This document shows positions 7,636 through 13,474 of a DNA stretch of 22,444 bases, one piece after another. How positions within the stretch are numbered: the stretch's first letter is position 1; each line of letters begins with the position of its first letter. The translations under genes were made by a program, and so were the position numbers. Location: positions 1-22,444 of the IMG/VR virus record IMGVR_UViG_3300042517_000592; one strand, written 5' to 3'. This stretch comes from a virus. The notes under the pieces were generated by a model, which did not search any database, was not told the DNA's origin, and was given only the letters and a program-made list of their open reading frames with translations.

Positions 7636-7683
7636 CAATACGTAAATTTAATATTATTTATTTGAATAAAAAAATATTTACAA
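7636..7683 (-). promoter_or_regulatory. 48-bp promoter-like element, copy 2
   Basis: Second copy of the element at 6303-6350, same length, differing mainly in the middle 12-15 bp. It lies between the terminator at 7701-7726 and the gene starting at 7612, as expected for a transcription restart. Confidence 0.65.
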
Positions 7684-7700
7684 TAATAAAATAAAAAAAA

Positions 7701-7726
7701 ATGTCCGCATCGAAAAACGCGGACAT
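7701..7726 (-). terminator. Rho-independent terminator
   Basis: Perfect 8-bp stem (7701-7708 with 7719-7726), 10-nt loop, followed on the minus strand by nine U residues (plus A run 7692-7700). It ends the transcript of the small genes from 7763 upward and directly precedes promoter-like element copy 2. Confidence 0.85.
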
Positions 7727-7762
7727 GAATTAGAACACTTTTAACAACTTACTACTTACACT

Positions 7763-7909
7763 TTATTTCCTGTACTCGCCAAACTTTGAAATACTAATCT
7801 CAAAGTTTTTCACGTCAATTTTTAATTCCTTGAATTGCTCAAGCGCCTTTTCAACGCTTTCGGCTTCAATGATCATTCTTTTGTCATTGTACTTTATTTC
7901 GTATTTCAT
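7763..7909 (-). CDS. Small acidic/basic protein (48 aa), unknown
   Basis: 48 aa, beginning MKYEIKYNDKRMIIEAESV and ending SKFGEYRK. The strand-helix-strand pattern suggests a small folded domain. Its ATG shares one base with the stop of the next upstream small membrane protein (TGATG), which argues that both are translated. It is the last gene before the terminator at 7701-7726. Function unknown; it may be one of the many small host-interaction proteins of phage early regions. Confidence 0.6.
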   Translation of the reverse strand: MKYEIKYNDKRMIIEAESVEKALEQFKELKIDVKNFEISISKFGEYRK

Positions 7910-8037
7910 CAGTACCATTTTTTTATAAGGTCAAAAATAAAGTAAATGGCGAAAGCCAAGGTAATAATACCTCCAGCTGCAACGAAGATGCTGGCGGCAT
8001 CTTTAATCAATTTTTGTTTTTCTCTTTCAGTAATCAT
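7909..8037 (-). CDS. Single-pass small membrane protein (42 aa)
   Basis: 42 aa: a charged N-terminus (MITEREKQKLIKDAAS), one hydrophobic helix (IFVAAGGIITLAFAIYFIF) and a basic end (DLIKKWY). The start overlaps the stop of the coiled-coil gene upstream (ATGA), and the stop overlaps the start of the 48-aa gene downstream, so it is a real link in a coupled chain. Topology suggests a single inner-membrane anchor. Function not known. Confidence 0.6.
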   Translation of the reverse strand: MITEREKQKLIKDAASIFVAAGGIITLAFAIYFIFDLIKKWY

Positions 8038-8228
8038 TTTTTTTCTTTTTCTAAATTTAAAATATGGTCTTCAAGTTCAATAATTCTATCAGACATTTTT
8101 TCAATTTCTGTGTCTAAAACATTCATATCGTCTTCTAAATTATCAATTTTTTCAATCAAATTATCAATTACTTCTTTGGCATCGGCATATAAATCATACG
8201 CTTTCCTTTGTAAATTCTTATCATTCAT
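8034..8228 (-). CDS. Small coiled-coil protein
   Basis: 64 aa. Starts MNDKNLQRKAYDLYADAK and continues as an almost uninterrupted Leu/Ile/Glu heptad-like helix (VIDNLIEKIDNLEDDMNVL then IIELEDHILNLEKEKK). The N-terminus resembles that of the coiled-coil protein at 11247-11465 (MNDKYLERALDN), so the two may be diverged paralogues. It overlaps both neighbours by 3-8 bases. Likely an oligomerising adaptor; no function can be assigned. Confidence 0.68.
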   Translation of the reverse strand: MNDKNLQRKAYDLYADAKEVIDNLIEKIDNLEDDMNVLDTEIEKMSDRIIELEDHILNLEKEKK

Positions 8229-8478
8229 GATTTTTCTTTTCTTTTTGTTTTAAACGATATTCTTTTTGATAGGCTTTTATCTTTTCAGCATTTTTAAGCC
8301 TAAATCTTTTGTGTTTGTCATATAATAACTCAGGCTTTTCCACCTTGTTTTTGTAATACCTTATTTTTTTGGTTTCTAAATTTCTTAAGCGCCTTTTCTC
8401 TTTGTGGTATTCGGACATATTTCTATAATATGCCTTCATGTATTCCGATTTTCGGGCTTTCTTTTCTTCTTCACTCAT
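8221..8478 (-). CDS. Tyr/Lys/Arg-rich small protein, family copy A
   Basis: 85 aa, extremely rich in Lys, Arg, Glu and Tyr. Seen: SEYMKAYYRNMSEYHKEKRR near the N-terminus, RYYKNK in the middle and YQKEYRLKQKEKK at the end. It is clearly related in pattern to the adjacent gene at 8471-8722 and the distant gene at 19837-20061 (YR.KM..YQK.KRR). I know such Y/K/R-rich segments from phage proteins next to HNH or NUMOD-type DNA-binding modules, but no catalytic residues are present. It may bind nucleic acid. Overlaps its neighbours by 8 bases each. Confidence 0.65.
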   Translation of the reverse strand: MSEEEKKARKSEYMKAYYRNMSEYHKEKRRLRNLETKKIRYYKNKVEKPELLYDKHKRFRLKNAEKIKAYQKEYRLKQKEKKNHE

Positions 8479-8722
8479 ATTTACTTTTTAATTTTCGTTC
8501 TCGATAGGCTTTTGCTTTAATTTTCAATGCTTCAATGTTCGCATAATAATAAGCAAGACTTTTGTCTTTTCTTATTTGCCTTTGTTCGTCCGTCAACTTC
8601 CAATAATTGTCCTTATTCCTGAGCCGTGTTGCCTCCCTTCTTTTATCCTTTTGAAAAGGTAACATTTTTCTATAATATTCGCGGTCATACGCCCTTTGCT
8701 TTTCCCTTTCTTCTTCGGTCAT
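8471..8722 (-). CDS. Tyr/Lys/Arg-rich small protein, family copy B
   Basis: 83 aa: EREKQRAYDREYYRKMLPFQ at the N-terminus, KDKRREATRLRN next, then SLAYYYANIEALKIKAKAYR and a Lys-rich tail. Shares the (Y)YR.M...QK.KRR pattern with the overlapping downstream gene, suggesting tandem duplication. It begins three bases before the dCTP deaminase stop region ends. Nucleic-acid binding is likely from charge, function otherwise unknown. Confidence 0.65.
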   Translation of the reverse strand: MTEEEREKQRAYDREYYRKMLPFQKDKRREATRLRNKDNYWKLTDEQRQIRKDKSLAYYYANIEALKIKAKAYRERKLKSKYE

Positions 8723-8725
8723 AGG

Positions 8726-9259
8726 CTATTTATTAAGATAGTTTTTAGAAGCTACTGGATCTTTGCCTTGATTCGAATACTTTGCGTCTTGCTTTTTATC
8801 ATACGACACATTTGGCATCTCGCTTATGTCCTGGTAAGTCAGCTGAGCAATTTTCATTCCCGCGTAAATCTTCAGCGGTTGAACCGTCAAAAGCTCCAAC
8901 GTCCAATGTCCCTTGAATCCAACGTCGCCAAATCCTGCTGTCACGTGGACGAATAAACCAAGCCTCCCGAGACTTGATTTGCCTTGAATGATTGGCACGT
9001 GTTTCAACGTCTCCGTGTATTCCACCGTTGATGCAAGGTAAACAATGCCAGGTTGCAGAATTATCCCTTCATCTGGAATAATGATTGGTGCGGATGGGTT
9101 TTTCTTGCGCACATCCAACACGCGCTCCGTGTAAAGCACCAAAGTATTTGACAAGGTCAAATCATACGAGTTGGTGCCAAGGTTCTCAGGAATAAAAGGC
9201 TCTATAACGATGTTACCTTCGTTAATTTCGTCATTAATTGTCTTGTCGGTTAAAATCAT
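8726..9259 (-). CDS. dcd: dCTP deaminase
   Basis: 177 aa trimeric enzyme of the dUTPase-like fold that converts dCTP to dUTP for thymidylate synthesis. Seen: MILTDKTINDEI start, ENLGTNSYDLTLSNTL, LDVRKKNP, ASTVEYTETLKHVP, GKSSLGRLG (about 93-101), HVTAGFGDVGFKGHWTLEL with catalytic-type Glu E122, AGMKIAQLTY and AKYSNQG near the end. These are the family motifs in the right order, and the sequence resembles Bacteroidota cellular Dcd closely. Length fits (about 180-190 aa). It sits with small unknown genes and upstream of the MazG-like diphosphohydrolase gene, indicating a nucleotide-pool module. A bifunctional deaminase-dUTPase activity cannot be excluded from sequence alone. Confidence 0.9.
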   Translation of the reverse strand: MILTDKTINDEINEGNIVIEPFIPENLGTNSYDLTLSNTLVLYTERVLDVRKKNPSAPIIIPDEGIILQPGIVYLASTVEYTETLKHVPIIQGKSSLGRLGLFVHVTAGFGDVGFKGHWTLELLTVQPLKIYAGMKIAQLTYQDISEMPNVSYDKKQDAKYSNQGKDPVASKNYLNK

Positions 9260-9271
9260 TTTGTTTCGTTT

Positions 9272-9475
9272 TTAAAGTTTTAGAAGTTCCTCTTTTACTT
9301 CTTGCCAAAAATCATATTCATCAATATCAGTATTCCATATTACATTTAATATTTCAGCAACTGCAACTAACGCACATCTAATACATTGACTATCTGCGTT
9401 GTCTTGGTCAGTGTAAATTATCATATCCATTTTATTGAACAATTCTTCTGCTTTTTGTTTTGCTGTTTGTTTCAT
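9272..9475 (-). CDS. Small protein, paralogue of 9472-9741
   Basis: 67 aa: AKQKAEELFNKM, CIRCALVAVAEILNVI and FWQEVKEELLKL. The same three blocks (AK..A.EL, CAL.AV..IL, FW.EVK.E..KL) recur in the overlapping upstream gene, so the two are tandem paralogues. I associate this pattern with small hypothetical proteins of Bacteroidota phages; function unknown. The start overlaps the upstream stop (ATGA). Confidence 0.66.
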   Translation of the reverse strand: MKQTAKQKAEELFNKMDMIIYTDQDNADSQCIRCALVAVAEILNVIWNTDIDEYDFWQEVKEELLKL

Positions 9476-9741
9476 AATTTTTCTATTTCTTGTTTAACTT
9501 CTAACCAAAAATTAATTGTTCCGTTTATTTCTTCTGTCCAAAAATCTAATTTTGTCCATTCGTTATTAAAAATTTGTAGTATCTTATCAACTGCAATCAA
9601 AGCACATTGTTTAGCATGGTTTAAAGCCGCAAAAATTTCTTGAAATTCTCCTAAAGGCTCATGAATCAAAGTGTCGTTAGGCATTGTCATATAGAATAGT
9701 CCAACTAATTCTTTTGCTTCTTCTTTGGCTGTTAAAATCAT
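9472..9741 (-). CDS. Small protein, paralogue of 9272-9475
   Basis: 89 aa: TAKEEAKELVGLFY, then AKQCALIAVDKILQI, then INFWLEVKQEIEKL at the C-terminus, matching the blocks of the next gene but with an extra 20-odd residues (a second FW near WTKLDFWTEE). Tandem duplication with length change is the simplest reading. The start overlaps the upstream stop (ATGA). Function unknown. Confidence 0.66.
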   Translation of the reverse strand: MILTAKEEAKELVGLFYMTMPNDTLIHEPLGEFQEIFAALNHAKQCALIAVDKILQIFNNEWTKLDFWTEEINGTINFWLEVKQEIEKL

Positions 9742-9959
9742 TTTGTTTCGTTTTTAAAAGTTTCGTTGTAATATTTTTCAAACCAACGATTTGAATTTTC
9801 GTCAAGTGCTTCATTAAAAGTAATTTCGTGTTGTTCCTTTTCTATTTGTTTGGCAATTTTAAAACGCTCTTTGTATTTATCTCTTAGTACTTCTGAATCA
9901 AAAGAAACAATGCCAAGTAAACTTGTTTCTAAAATTTCAACTGCCGTTTTTATTTTCAT
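9738..9959 (-). CDS. Unknown small helical protein
   Basis: 73 aa, mostly helical and charged (MKIKTAVEILETSLLGIV, KYKERFKIAKQIEKEQHEI, FNEALDENSNRWFEKYY). No known motif. Both ends overlap neighbours by four bases, so it is part of the coupled chain between the MazG-like and deaminase genes. Confidence 0.62.
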   Translation of the reverse strand: MKIKTAVEILETSLLGIVSFDSEVLRDKYKERFKIAKQIEKEQHEITFNEALDENSNRWFEKYYNETFKNETK

Positions 9960-10324
9960 TTGTCGTATTTTTTACGGTTATCAAATTCCTTTTTTGTGTA
10001 AAAATATTCAGTCAACATCTGAGCGTTGCATTGCAAGTGCGCCGCGTGCAAACAACCGCTTTCCTGGTCAATGTCCTCACCGAGGCGAATGGCTTCAAGG
10101 TGACGTAAGGCGGAGGCAATCACCTCGCTCCACGGCATTCCCTTTTCCCAGTTGCCAGCTGGATATTTGTCCAAACCCTTCGTCCAAACTTTGGCGCATT
10201 CACGGTTAGCCAACGGGGGAATAAGGTCGTATCTGATTTTTTCATCGTTGAACCTCAGTCCCCTTGTATCTGATTTCATTATCTTTTTCAATTCATTTTC
10301 CAAATCGTCGGTCATAACTTCCAT
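9956..10324 (-). CDS. MazG-like dATP/dGTP diphosphohydrolase family protein
   Basis: 122 aa. Seen: GLRFNDEKIRYDLIPPLA, WTKGLDKYPAGNWEKGMPW, ALRHLEAIRLGEDIDQESG and HAAHLQCNAQML. This series matches the phage family formerly called DUF5664, now described as dATP/dGTP diphosphohydrolase (N-terminal MazG-like domain), in which Glu/Asp and His residues of the helices hold metal. The expected activity is hydrolysis of purine deoxynucleotides, which would reshape the host dNTP pool. Members occur in phages with 2-aminoadenine DNA but also in many without; no purZ-like gene is visible in this window. It overlaps the small gene downstream (ATGA) and starts one base from the nuclease gene. Confidence 0.75.
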   Translation of the reverse strand: MEVMTDDLENELKKIMKSDTRGLRFNDEKIRYDLIPPLANRECAKVWTKGLDKYPAGNWEKGMPWSEVIASALRHLEAIRLGEDIDQESGCLHAAHLQCNAQMLTEYFYTKKEFDNRKKYDK

Positions 10325-10325
10325 T

Positions 10326-10928
10326 TTAATGGGTATGTAAAAAACTTTTGTAAACCTCGCTTATCTGCTTGCAAGTCTGCTCAATTAAAACAATGGCTTT
10401 GAGTAAGTCATCCATTTCAAAGGTATGGTTTAATTCATAACTTTCACCGGTAAAAGATAAGCCGTTTTTCGTCATCTTTGTCCCCAGCCAGTTGATTTGA
10501 CTTTCGGGAATTGTTTCCCCATTTACAAACATTGCCAGGGCGTACACTTTCATTTGAAGGCTTGTTTTCAAGGTCTCCATTGTCCACGGTCTTCCTGAGG
10601 TTTTAAAGTCAATAACGCGGTTGTTCTCCCTGTCCCATGCGTCAATGTATCCAACGACTTGAATGTCATTAATACTCAGGCTTATTGGTTTCTCAGCTTC
10701 AAGCCCTTTGAAGCCTTGTATTTTATCAATGTAAAAATCGGGAAAGGTTTCCATGATTATACCATTTTTGATAAACGCCTCCGTATCCTCGGCAAAGCGC
10801 TTGCCAAAATCCATGTAAATGGATGGTTCTTCAGGAAGGTTTAAAAAGTAACGATTAATGTACTTTTGACGGTCACTGTACCAAAGGTTGATTTGGCTGA
10901 CTGATATATATTTTTTTGGAAGGAGCAT
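10326..10928 (-). CDS. PD-(D/E)XK nuclease, RecB/Cas4-like
   Basis: 200 aa single-domain nuclease. Seen: SQINLWYSDRQKYINRYF at the N-terminus (typical of PDDEXK_1 proteins, which begin S.S.l..y..CP..y), then VVGYIDAWDRENNRVIDFKT with D96, D107 and K109, then SLQMKVYALAMF (Q125...Y129). This D...DFK...Q..Y set is the RecB-nuclease-type active site. The Cys residues of the Cas4 iron-sulphur cluster are absent. A role in phage recombination or end processing alongside the RuvC-like resolvase and SSB is likely. Confidence 0.8.
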   Translation of the reverse strand: MLLPKKYISVSQINLWYSDRQKYINRYFLNLPEEPSIYMDFGKRFAEDTEAFIKNGIIMETFPDFYIDKIQGFKGLEAEKPISLSINDIQVVGYIDAWDRENNRVIDFKTSGRPWTMETLKTSLQMKVYALAMFVNGETIPESQINWLGTKMTKNGLSFTGESYELNHTFEMDDLLKAIVLIEQTCKQISEVYKSFLHTH

Positions 10929-10936
10929 GGTTAATA

Positions 10937-11233
10937 TTATTTATTTATATTAAGACGTAATTTTGTTTCATAATCATATTGTTCCTTTTGTTCCTTTAAA
11001 TATCTATTTTTTGCACCTTCCCATATTTGTTTTTTAAATGGTTCAAGCCACTCCTTAGCCCCTTGTATATAACCCTTTTCAAATGCCTTAGCAATTTCCT
11101 CAGCATACATTTTCTTTGCCTCATTCAAAGCATCGACAATGGCTTTGTATTCGCTTTCGTAAAACTCGGAGGCGTCCAATACCTTATCGTAAAAGTATTC
11201 CAACGACGTTTCTTTTTCTTCTTGGTTTTCCAT
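10937..11233 (-). CDS. Small coiled protein with AFEKGY motif
   Basis: 98 aa, starting MENQEEKETSLEYFYDKV. A longer frame reaches 11323 but would overlap the upstream gene by about 77 bases; the ATG at 11233 lies 13 nt after that gene's stop with an A-rich leader. Seen: AKAFEKGYIQGAKEWLEPF, which matches AFEKGYEEGVKY of the upstream protein, so the two share a duplicated motif. Mostly helical, no enzyme motif. Function unknown. Confidence 0.62.
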   Translation of the reverse strand: MENQEEKETSLEYFYDKVLDASEFYESEYKAIVDALNEAKKMYAEEIAKAFEKGYIQGAKEWLEPFKKQIWEGAKNRYLKEQKEQYDYETKLRLNINK

Positions 11234-11246
11234 GGTTCTTTTGTTT

Positions 11247-11465
11247 TTAAAATGGGAATTTTTCGTCTTTAATAAGTCCGTCGGTATATTTAACACCTTC
11301 TTCGTAACCTTTTTCAAAAGCAACTTTTAAAGATTGTTCATGCTGCTCTTCTAATTCAATCAAATCATTTTCAAGTTCTTCAATTTTTTGTTTAAGCATA
11401 ATAAAAATATCATTAATTTCAGTCGATATATTATCTAATGCTCTTTCTAAATATTTGTCGTTCAT
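11247..11465 (-). CDS. Small coiled-coil protein with AFEKGY motif
   Basis: 72 aa: MNDKYLERALDNISTEIND, then a Leu/Ile/Glu coiled coil (IEELENDLIELEEQHEQ), then AFEKGYEEGVKY. The start resembles the coiled-coil protein at 8034-8228 and the end resembles the downstream protein, so it looks like a mosaic of modules reused in this phage. It starts about 30 nt after the terminator at 11493-11516. Function unknown. Confidence 0.64.
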   Translation of the reverse strand: MNDKYLERALDNISTEINDIFIMLKQKIEELENDLIELEEQHEQSLKVAFEKGYEEGVKYTDGLIKDEKFPF

Positions 11466-11492
11466 TTTTTTTGTTTTTGCGGCGCGGTAAAA

Positions 11493-11516
11493 CCCCAGCC
11501 ATTTTTCAGGCTGGGG
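11493..11516 (-). terminator. Intra-operon terminator-like hairpin
   Basis: Perfect 8-bp GC-rich stem (11493-11500 with 11509-11516), 8-nt loop. On the minus strand only four U residues follow, so termination is probably partial. It separates the OB-fold-like gene from the coiled-coil gene. Confidence 0.65.
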
Positions 11517-11534
11517 AAAAACGTACCAAATTGA

Positions 11535-11993
11535 TTAAAAATATTTTCCGATTTGAATAAAGATCGTGGCGGCGGCAGGTTGCGCCTGGGCAGGTTCTAA
11601 GCCTGATGCTTGCAACTGGTGAAATATGTCAGCATAAACCGAAGTCATTAACGTCGCCTTTTCCGTGATTTCATCATGTGTTAGCTTACCGTTGCTTTTA
11701 GGGGGTACATTTGCCGCCTGCTGCACGTTCGCGCCTTCGGTGGGTGTTTGTACCTTTTCAGGTATTTCGTCGGCTGTGACCATGTCAAATGCGACCTTGT
11801 AACTTTTGCCGTCGTGAATGATGGTAACGGTGTCGTCTTTTTTCAAAGCCATTAACTTTGTATCGTCTGGTTTTCCGTAAACGCGGATGTCCGTACCGTT
11901 GTCTAATGTGATTGCGGCGTTAATGGATGGTCCATATTGACCCTCGAACACTTTTCCCGCCGTGTATTTAACCCTGCCTTTTAGAATATTCAT
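11535..11993 (-). CDS. Probable OB-fold protein with disordered linker and C-terminal helices
   Basis: 152 aa from the ATG at 11993 (AGGA just upstream); an earlier start at 12050 would lie deep in the upstream gene. The N-terminal 75 residues have the alternating pattern of a beta barrel (MNILKGRVKYTAG, GPSINAAITLDNGTDIRVYG, LKKDDTVTIIHDGKSYKVAF), consistent with an OB fold that could bind single-stranded nucleic acid. A Pro/Gln/Ala linker (VQTPTEGANVQQAANVPP) follows, then helices with an Ala/Gln-rich stretch. A true SSB is encoded at 19457, so this may be a second ssDNA-binding or replication accessory protein. Assignment is by pattern only. Confidence 0.6.
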   Translation of the reverse strand: MNILKGRVKYTAGKVFEGQYGPSINAAITLDNGTDIRVYGKPDDTKLMALKKDDTVTIIHDGKSYKVAFDMVTADEIPEKVQTPTEGANVQQAANVPPKSNGKLTHDEITEKATLMTSVYADIFHQLQASGLEPAQAQPAAATIFIQIGKYF

Positions 11994-12228
11994 TTCCTGC
12001 TTGAATTTGAAAATTTTGAGAATCGTACCACATTTGTTTTTTGTGGTCACTTATTGCCTTCCAGTCTATTTCCTGAGCGTAACTAATCTTATTTCCTGTG
12101 TAAAAGTATTTTTCAAGTTCACCGACTCCCCTTTGCCTCCACCATTTTTGCAAGTGCTTTGGTTCAACGATATGGTTGGGACAAATGCTTAATGAGGCAT
12201 TGAGCGCGAAGTCTTGTATATTAATCAT
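11968..12228 (-). CDS. Unknown small protein
   Basis: 86 aa starting MINIQDFALNASLSICPNHI; the ATG at 12228 overlaps the stop of the upstream gene (ATGA), which is preferred over an in-frame ATG at 12252. Seen: KWWRQRGVGELEKYFYTG in the middle and a basic C-terminus (SKRQG). Its 3' end overlaps the OB-fold gene by about 26 bases. No known motif; a nucleic-acid contact is possible from the Trp/Arg-rich centre. Confidence 0.6.
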   Translation of the reverse strand: MINIQDFALNASLSICPNHIVEPKHLQKWWRQRGVGELEKYFYTGNKISYAQEIDWKAISDHKKQMWYDSQNFQIQAGNEYSKRQG

Positions 12229-12575
12229 CTTGATTCGGTTATTTGTTGGCATTTAATAATCGCGATTTTGCAACAAGCAATAACTTCAATTCTTAGTTTA
12301 TTAATCGCAGTATCCAAAACCCTTGTTTCATGAGCCTCCAATGTTTCAAGCATCGTTTTTATACAATCAAGGTAATGATCGTGCTTCGCTTCATTATGCC
12401 AACTAACATAAGCCTGAATCATTCTTTGAGAGTAAATCCAAAAATCAAGAACAATCCAAAAGTCGGCGCGAGCCTCGTTTCTTAATCTTTCGTTTTCGCC
12501 TTCAAGATACACGATGCGTTCCTCGTAATAACGGGTAAGAGCGTTGTTTGTAAAAGTGCTTTCAATGTTTTCCAT
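12225..12575 (-). CDS. Unknown helical protein
   Basis: 116 aa, predicted all-helical: RYYEERIVYLEGENERLRNE resembles a short coiled coil, followed by FWIVLDFWIYSQRM and a His-containing piece (WHNEAKHDHYLD). Ends in a Cys-containing helix (VIACCKIAIIKCQQ). No enzyme motif seen. Overlaps the downstream gene by four bases. Confidence 0.6.
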   Translation of the reverse strand: MENIESTFTNNALTRYYEERIVYLEGENERLRNEARADFWIVLDFWIYSQRMIQAYVSWHNEAKHDHYLDCIKTMLETLEAHETRVLDTAINKLRIEVIACCKIAIIKCQQITESR

Positions 12576-12587
12576 TTTGGTTTGTTT

Positions 12588-12851
12588 TTAAAGTGATTGA
12601 TTTGTTAAAATTGTCCAGTCCATTTCGTTCTCAGCAACAAGAGGCATGAGGTTTCGACTGTTGATTTGTGGATATAATTCAAGGTCAATGTCATGCGGCT
12701 CAAATGTCCAGCCGTGAATCTCCATGTTATCTTCAGGCGAATGCGGCGACGTTTGCCCGTACAATCCGAAGCCGTGGGAGAAGATAACGTGTACAAAGTG
12801 ACCCAGCTTTTTATCAAGGGTACATTTGCAGGTGTATTTTGTAATATTCAT
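12588..12851 (-). CDS. Unknown small protein
   Basis: 87 aa: MNITKYTCKCTLDKKLGHF, then HVIFSHGFGLYGQ, then IHGWTFEPHDIDLELYPQ. Two Cys near the N-terminus and several His are present, but no clear zinc-binding spacing. It lies between the unknown genes at 12225 and 12886, with a 12-nt gap downstream and a 34-nt gap upstream. Function unknown. Confidence 0.6.
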   Translation of the reverse strand: MNITKYTCKCTLDKKLGHFVHVIFSHGFGLYGQTSPHSPEDNMEIHGWTFEPHDIDLELYPQINSRNLMPLVAENEMDWTILTNQSL

Positions 12852-12885
12852 TTGGTAAGTTTTTGAAGGTGGAAAAATGGAGTTG

Positions 12886-13104
12886 TTAGCTCCATGATTC
12901 TTGAACTTTTTTAATATCCTGGTCTAACTTGTTTAGATACTCGTTTGCCATTCTTGCAACTATTGGCATTTTGTTTGCCTCCCATTCTTCATCGGTGCAA
13001 CCCTGAGATTTTACCGCGTGATAAACAGTTTTTACAAATGCTGCATCGGCTACTAATTCGTGAACCTTGTCAAAGTGGTTTTTTAATTCATTCATTGTCA
13101 TCAT
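12886..13104 (-). CDS. Unknown small protein behind promoter element copy 3
   Basis: 72 aa from ATG 13104 (MMTMNELKNHFDKVHELVAD); ATG 13095 is an equally good start. A helical charged protein with HAVKSQGCTDEEWEANK in the centre. It is the first gene after promoter-like element copy 3 (13127-13174), so it is probably expressed early and well. Function unknown. Confidence 0.63.
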   Translation of the reverse strand: MMTMNELKNHFDKVHELVADAAFVKTVYHAVKSQGCTDEEWEANKMPIVARMANEYLNKLDQDIKKVQESWS

Positions 13105-13126
13105 GATAATTGGCTTTTGTTATTTT

Positions 13127-13174
13127 CAATACGTAAATTTAAATATAATTATTTGAATAAAAAAATATTTACAA
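13127..13174 (-). promoter_or_regulatory. 48-bp promoter-like element, copy 3
   Basis: Third copy of the element at 6303-6350 and 7636-7683, same length, same ends, diverged in the middle. It lies between the terminator at 13192-13216 and the gene starting at 13104. Confidence 0.65.
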
Positions 13175-13191
13175 AAATAAATTAAAAAAAA

Positions 13192-13216
13192 GTGAGGTAT
13201 AATTTCTATACCCCAC
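13192..13216 (-). terminator. Rho-independent terminator
   Basis: 10-position stem (13192-13201 with 13207-13216, one A-C mismatch), 5-nt loop, followed on the minus strand by a run of U (plus A run 13184-13191). It ends the transcript that includes the gene at 13241-13465. Confidence 0.72.
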
Positions 13217-13240
13217 CAAAACAAAACCAAATTATGAAAC

Positions 13241-13465
13241 TTATTCCTTCAATAAATGTCCTTTTATTTCCTCATATTCTTTTTGTAAACCATAAATTTC
13301 ATGGTGATGAGTAAAAAATCTACAAAACATTTTTGTTTTTACATTAAAATACCAATCAGAATCTCCACAAAGTTCTTTTGGCAAACATTCATTGGAATTT
13401 AAAATAAAAGAATTTCCGTTACATTCATTATCAATGACTGCGTAATAAATTAATGCTTTTTTCAT
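13241..13465 (-). CDS. Unknown small protein
   Basis: 74 aa: MKKALIYYAVIDNECNGNSF, an LPKELCGDSDWYFNVKT centre, a FFTHHHEIYGLQKEY block and a Lys/Glu end. Three Cys and three consecutive His are visible but without a recognised metal-site pattern. It starts 9 nt after the stop of the 13475-14212 gene, and a terminator follows its stop. Function unknown. Confidence 0.62.
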   Translation of the reverse strand: MKKALIYYAVIDNECNGNSFILNSNECLPKELCGDSDWYFNVKTKMFCRFFTHHHEIYGLQKEYEEIKGHLLKE

Positions 13466-13474
13466 ATTATTTTT

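Noticed and set aside
11994-12050. Longer start for the OB-fold-like gene
   Set aside because: The extension runs deep into the upstream gene and is basic, non-conserved-looking; AGGA precedes the ATG at 11993.
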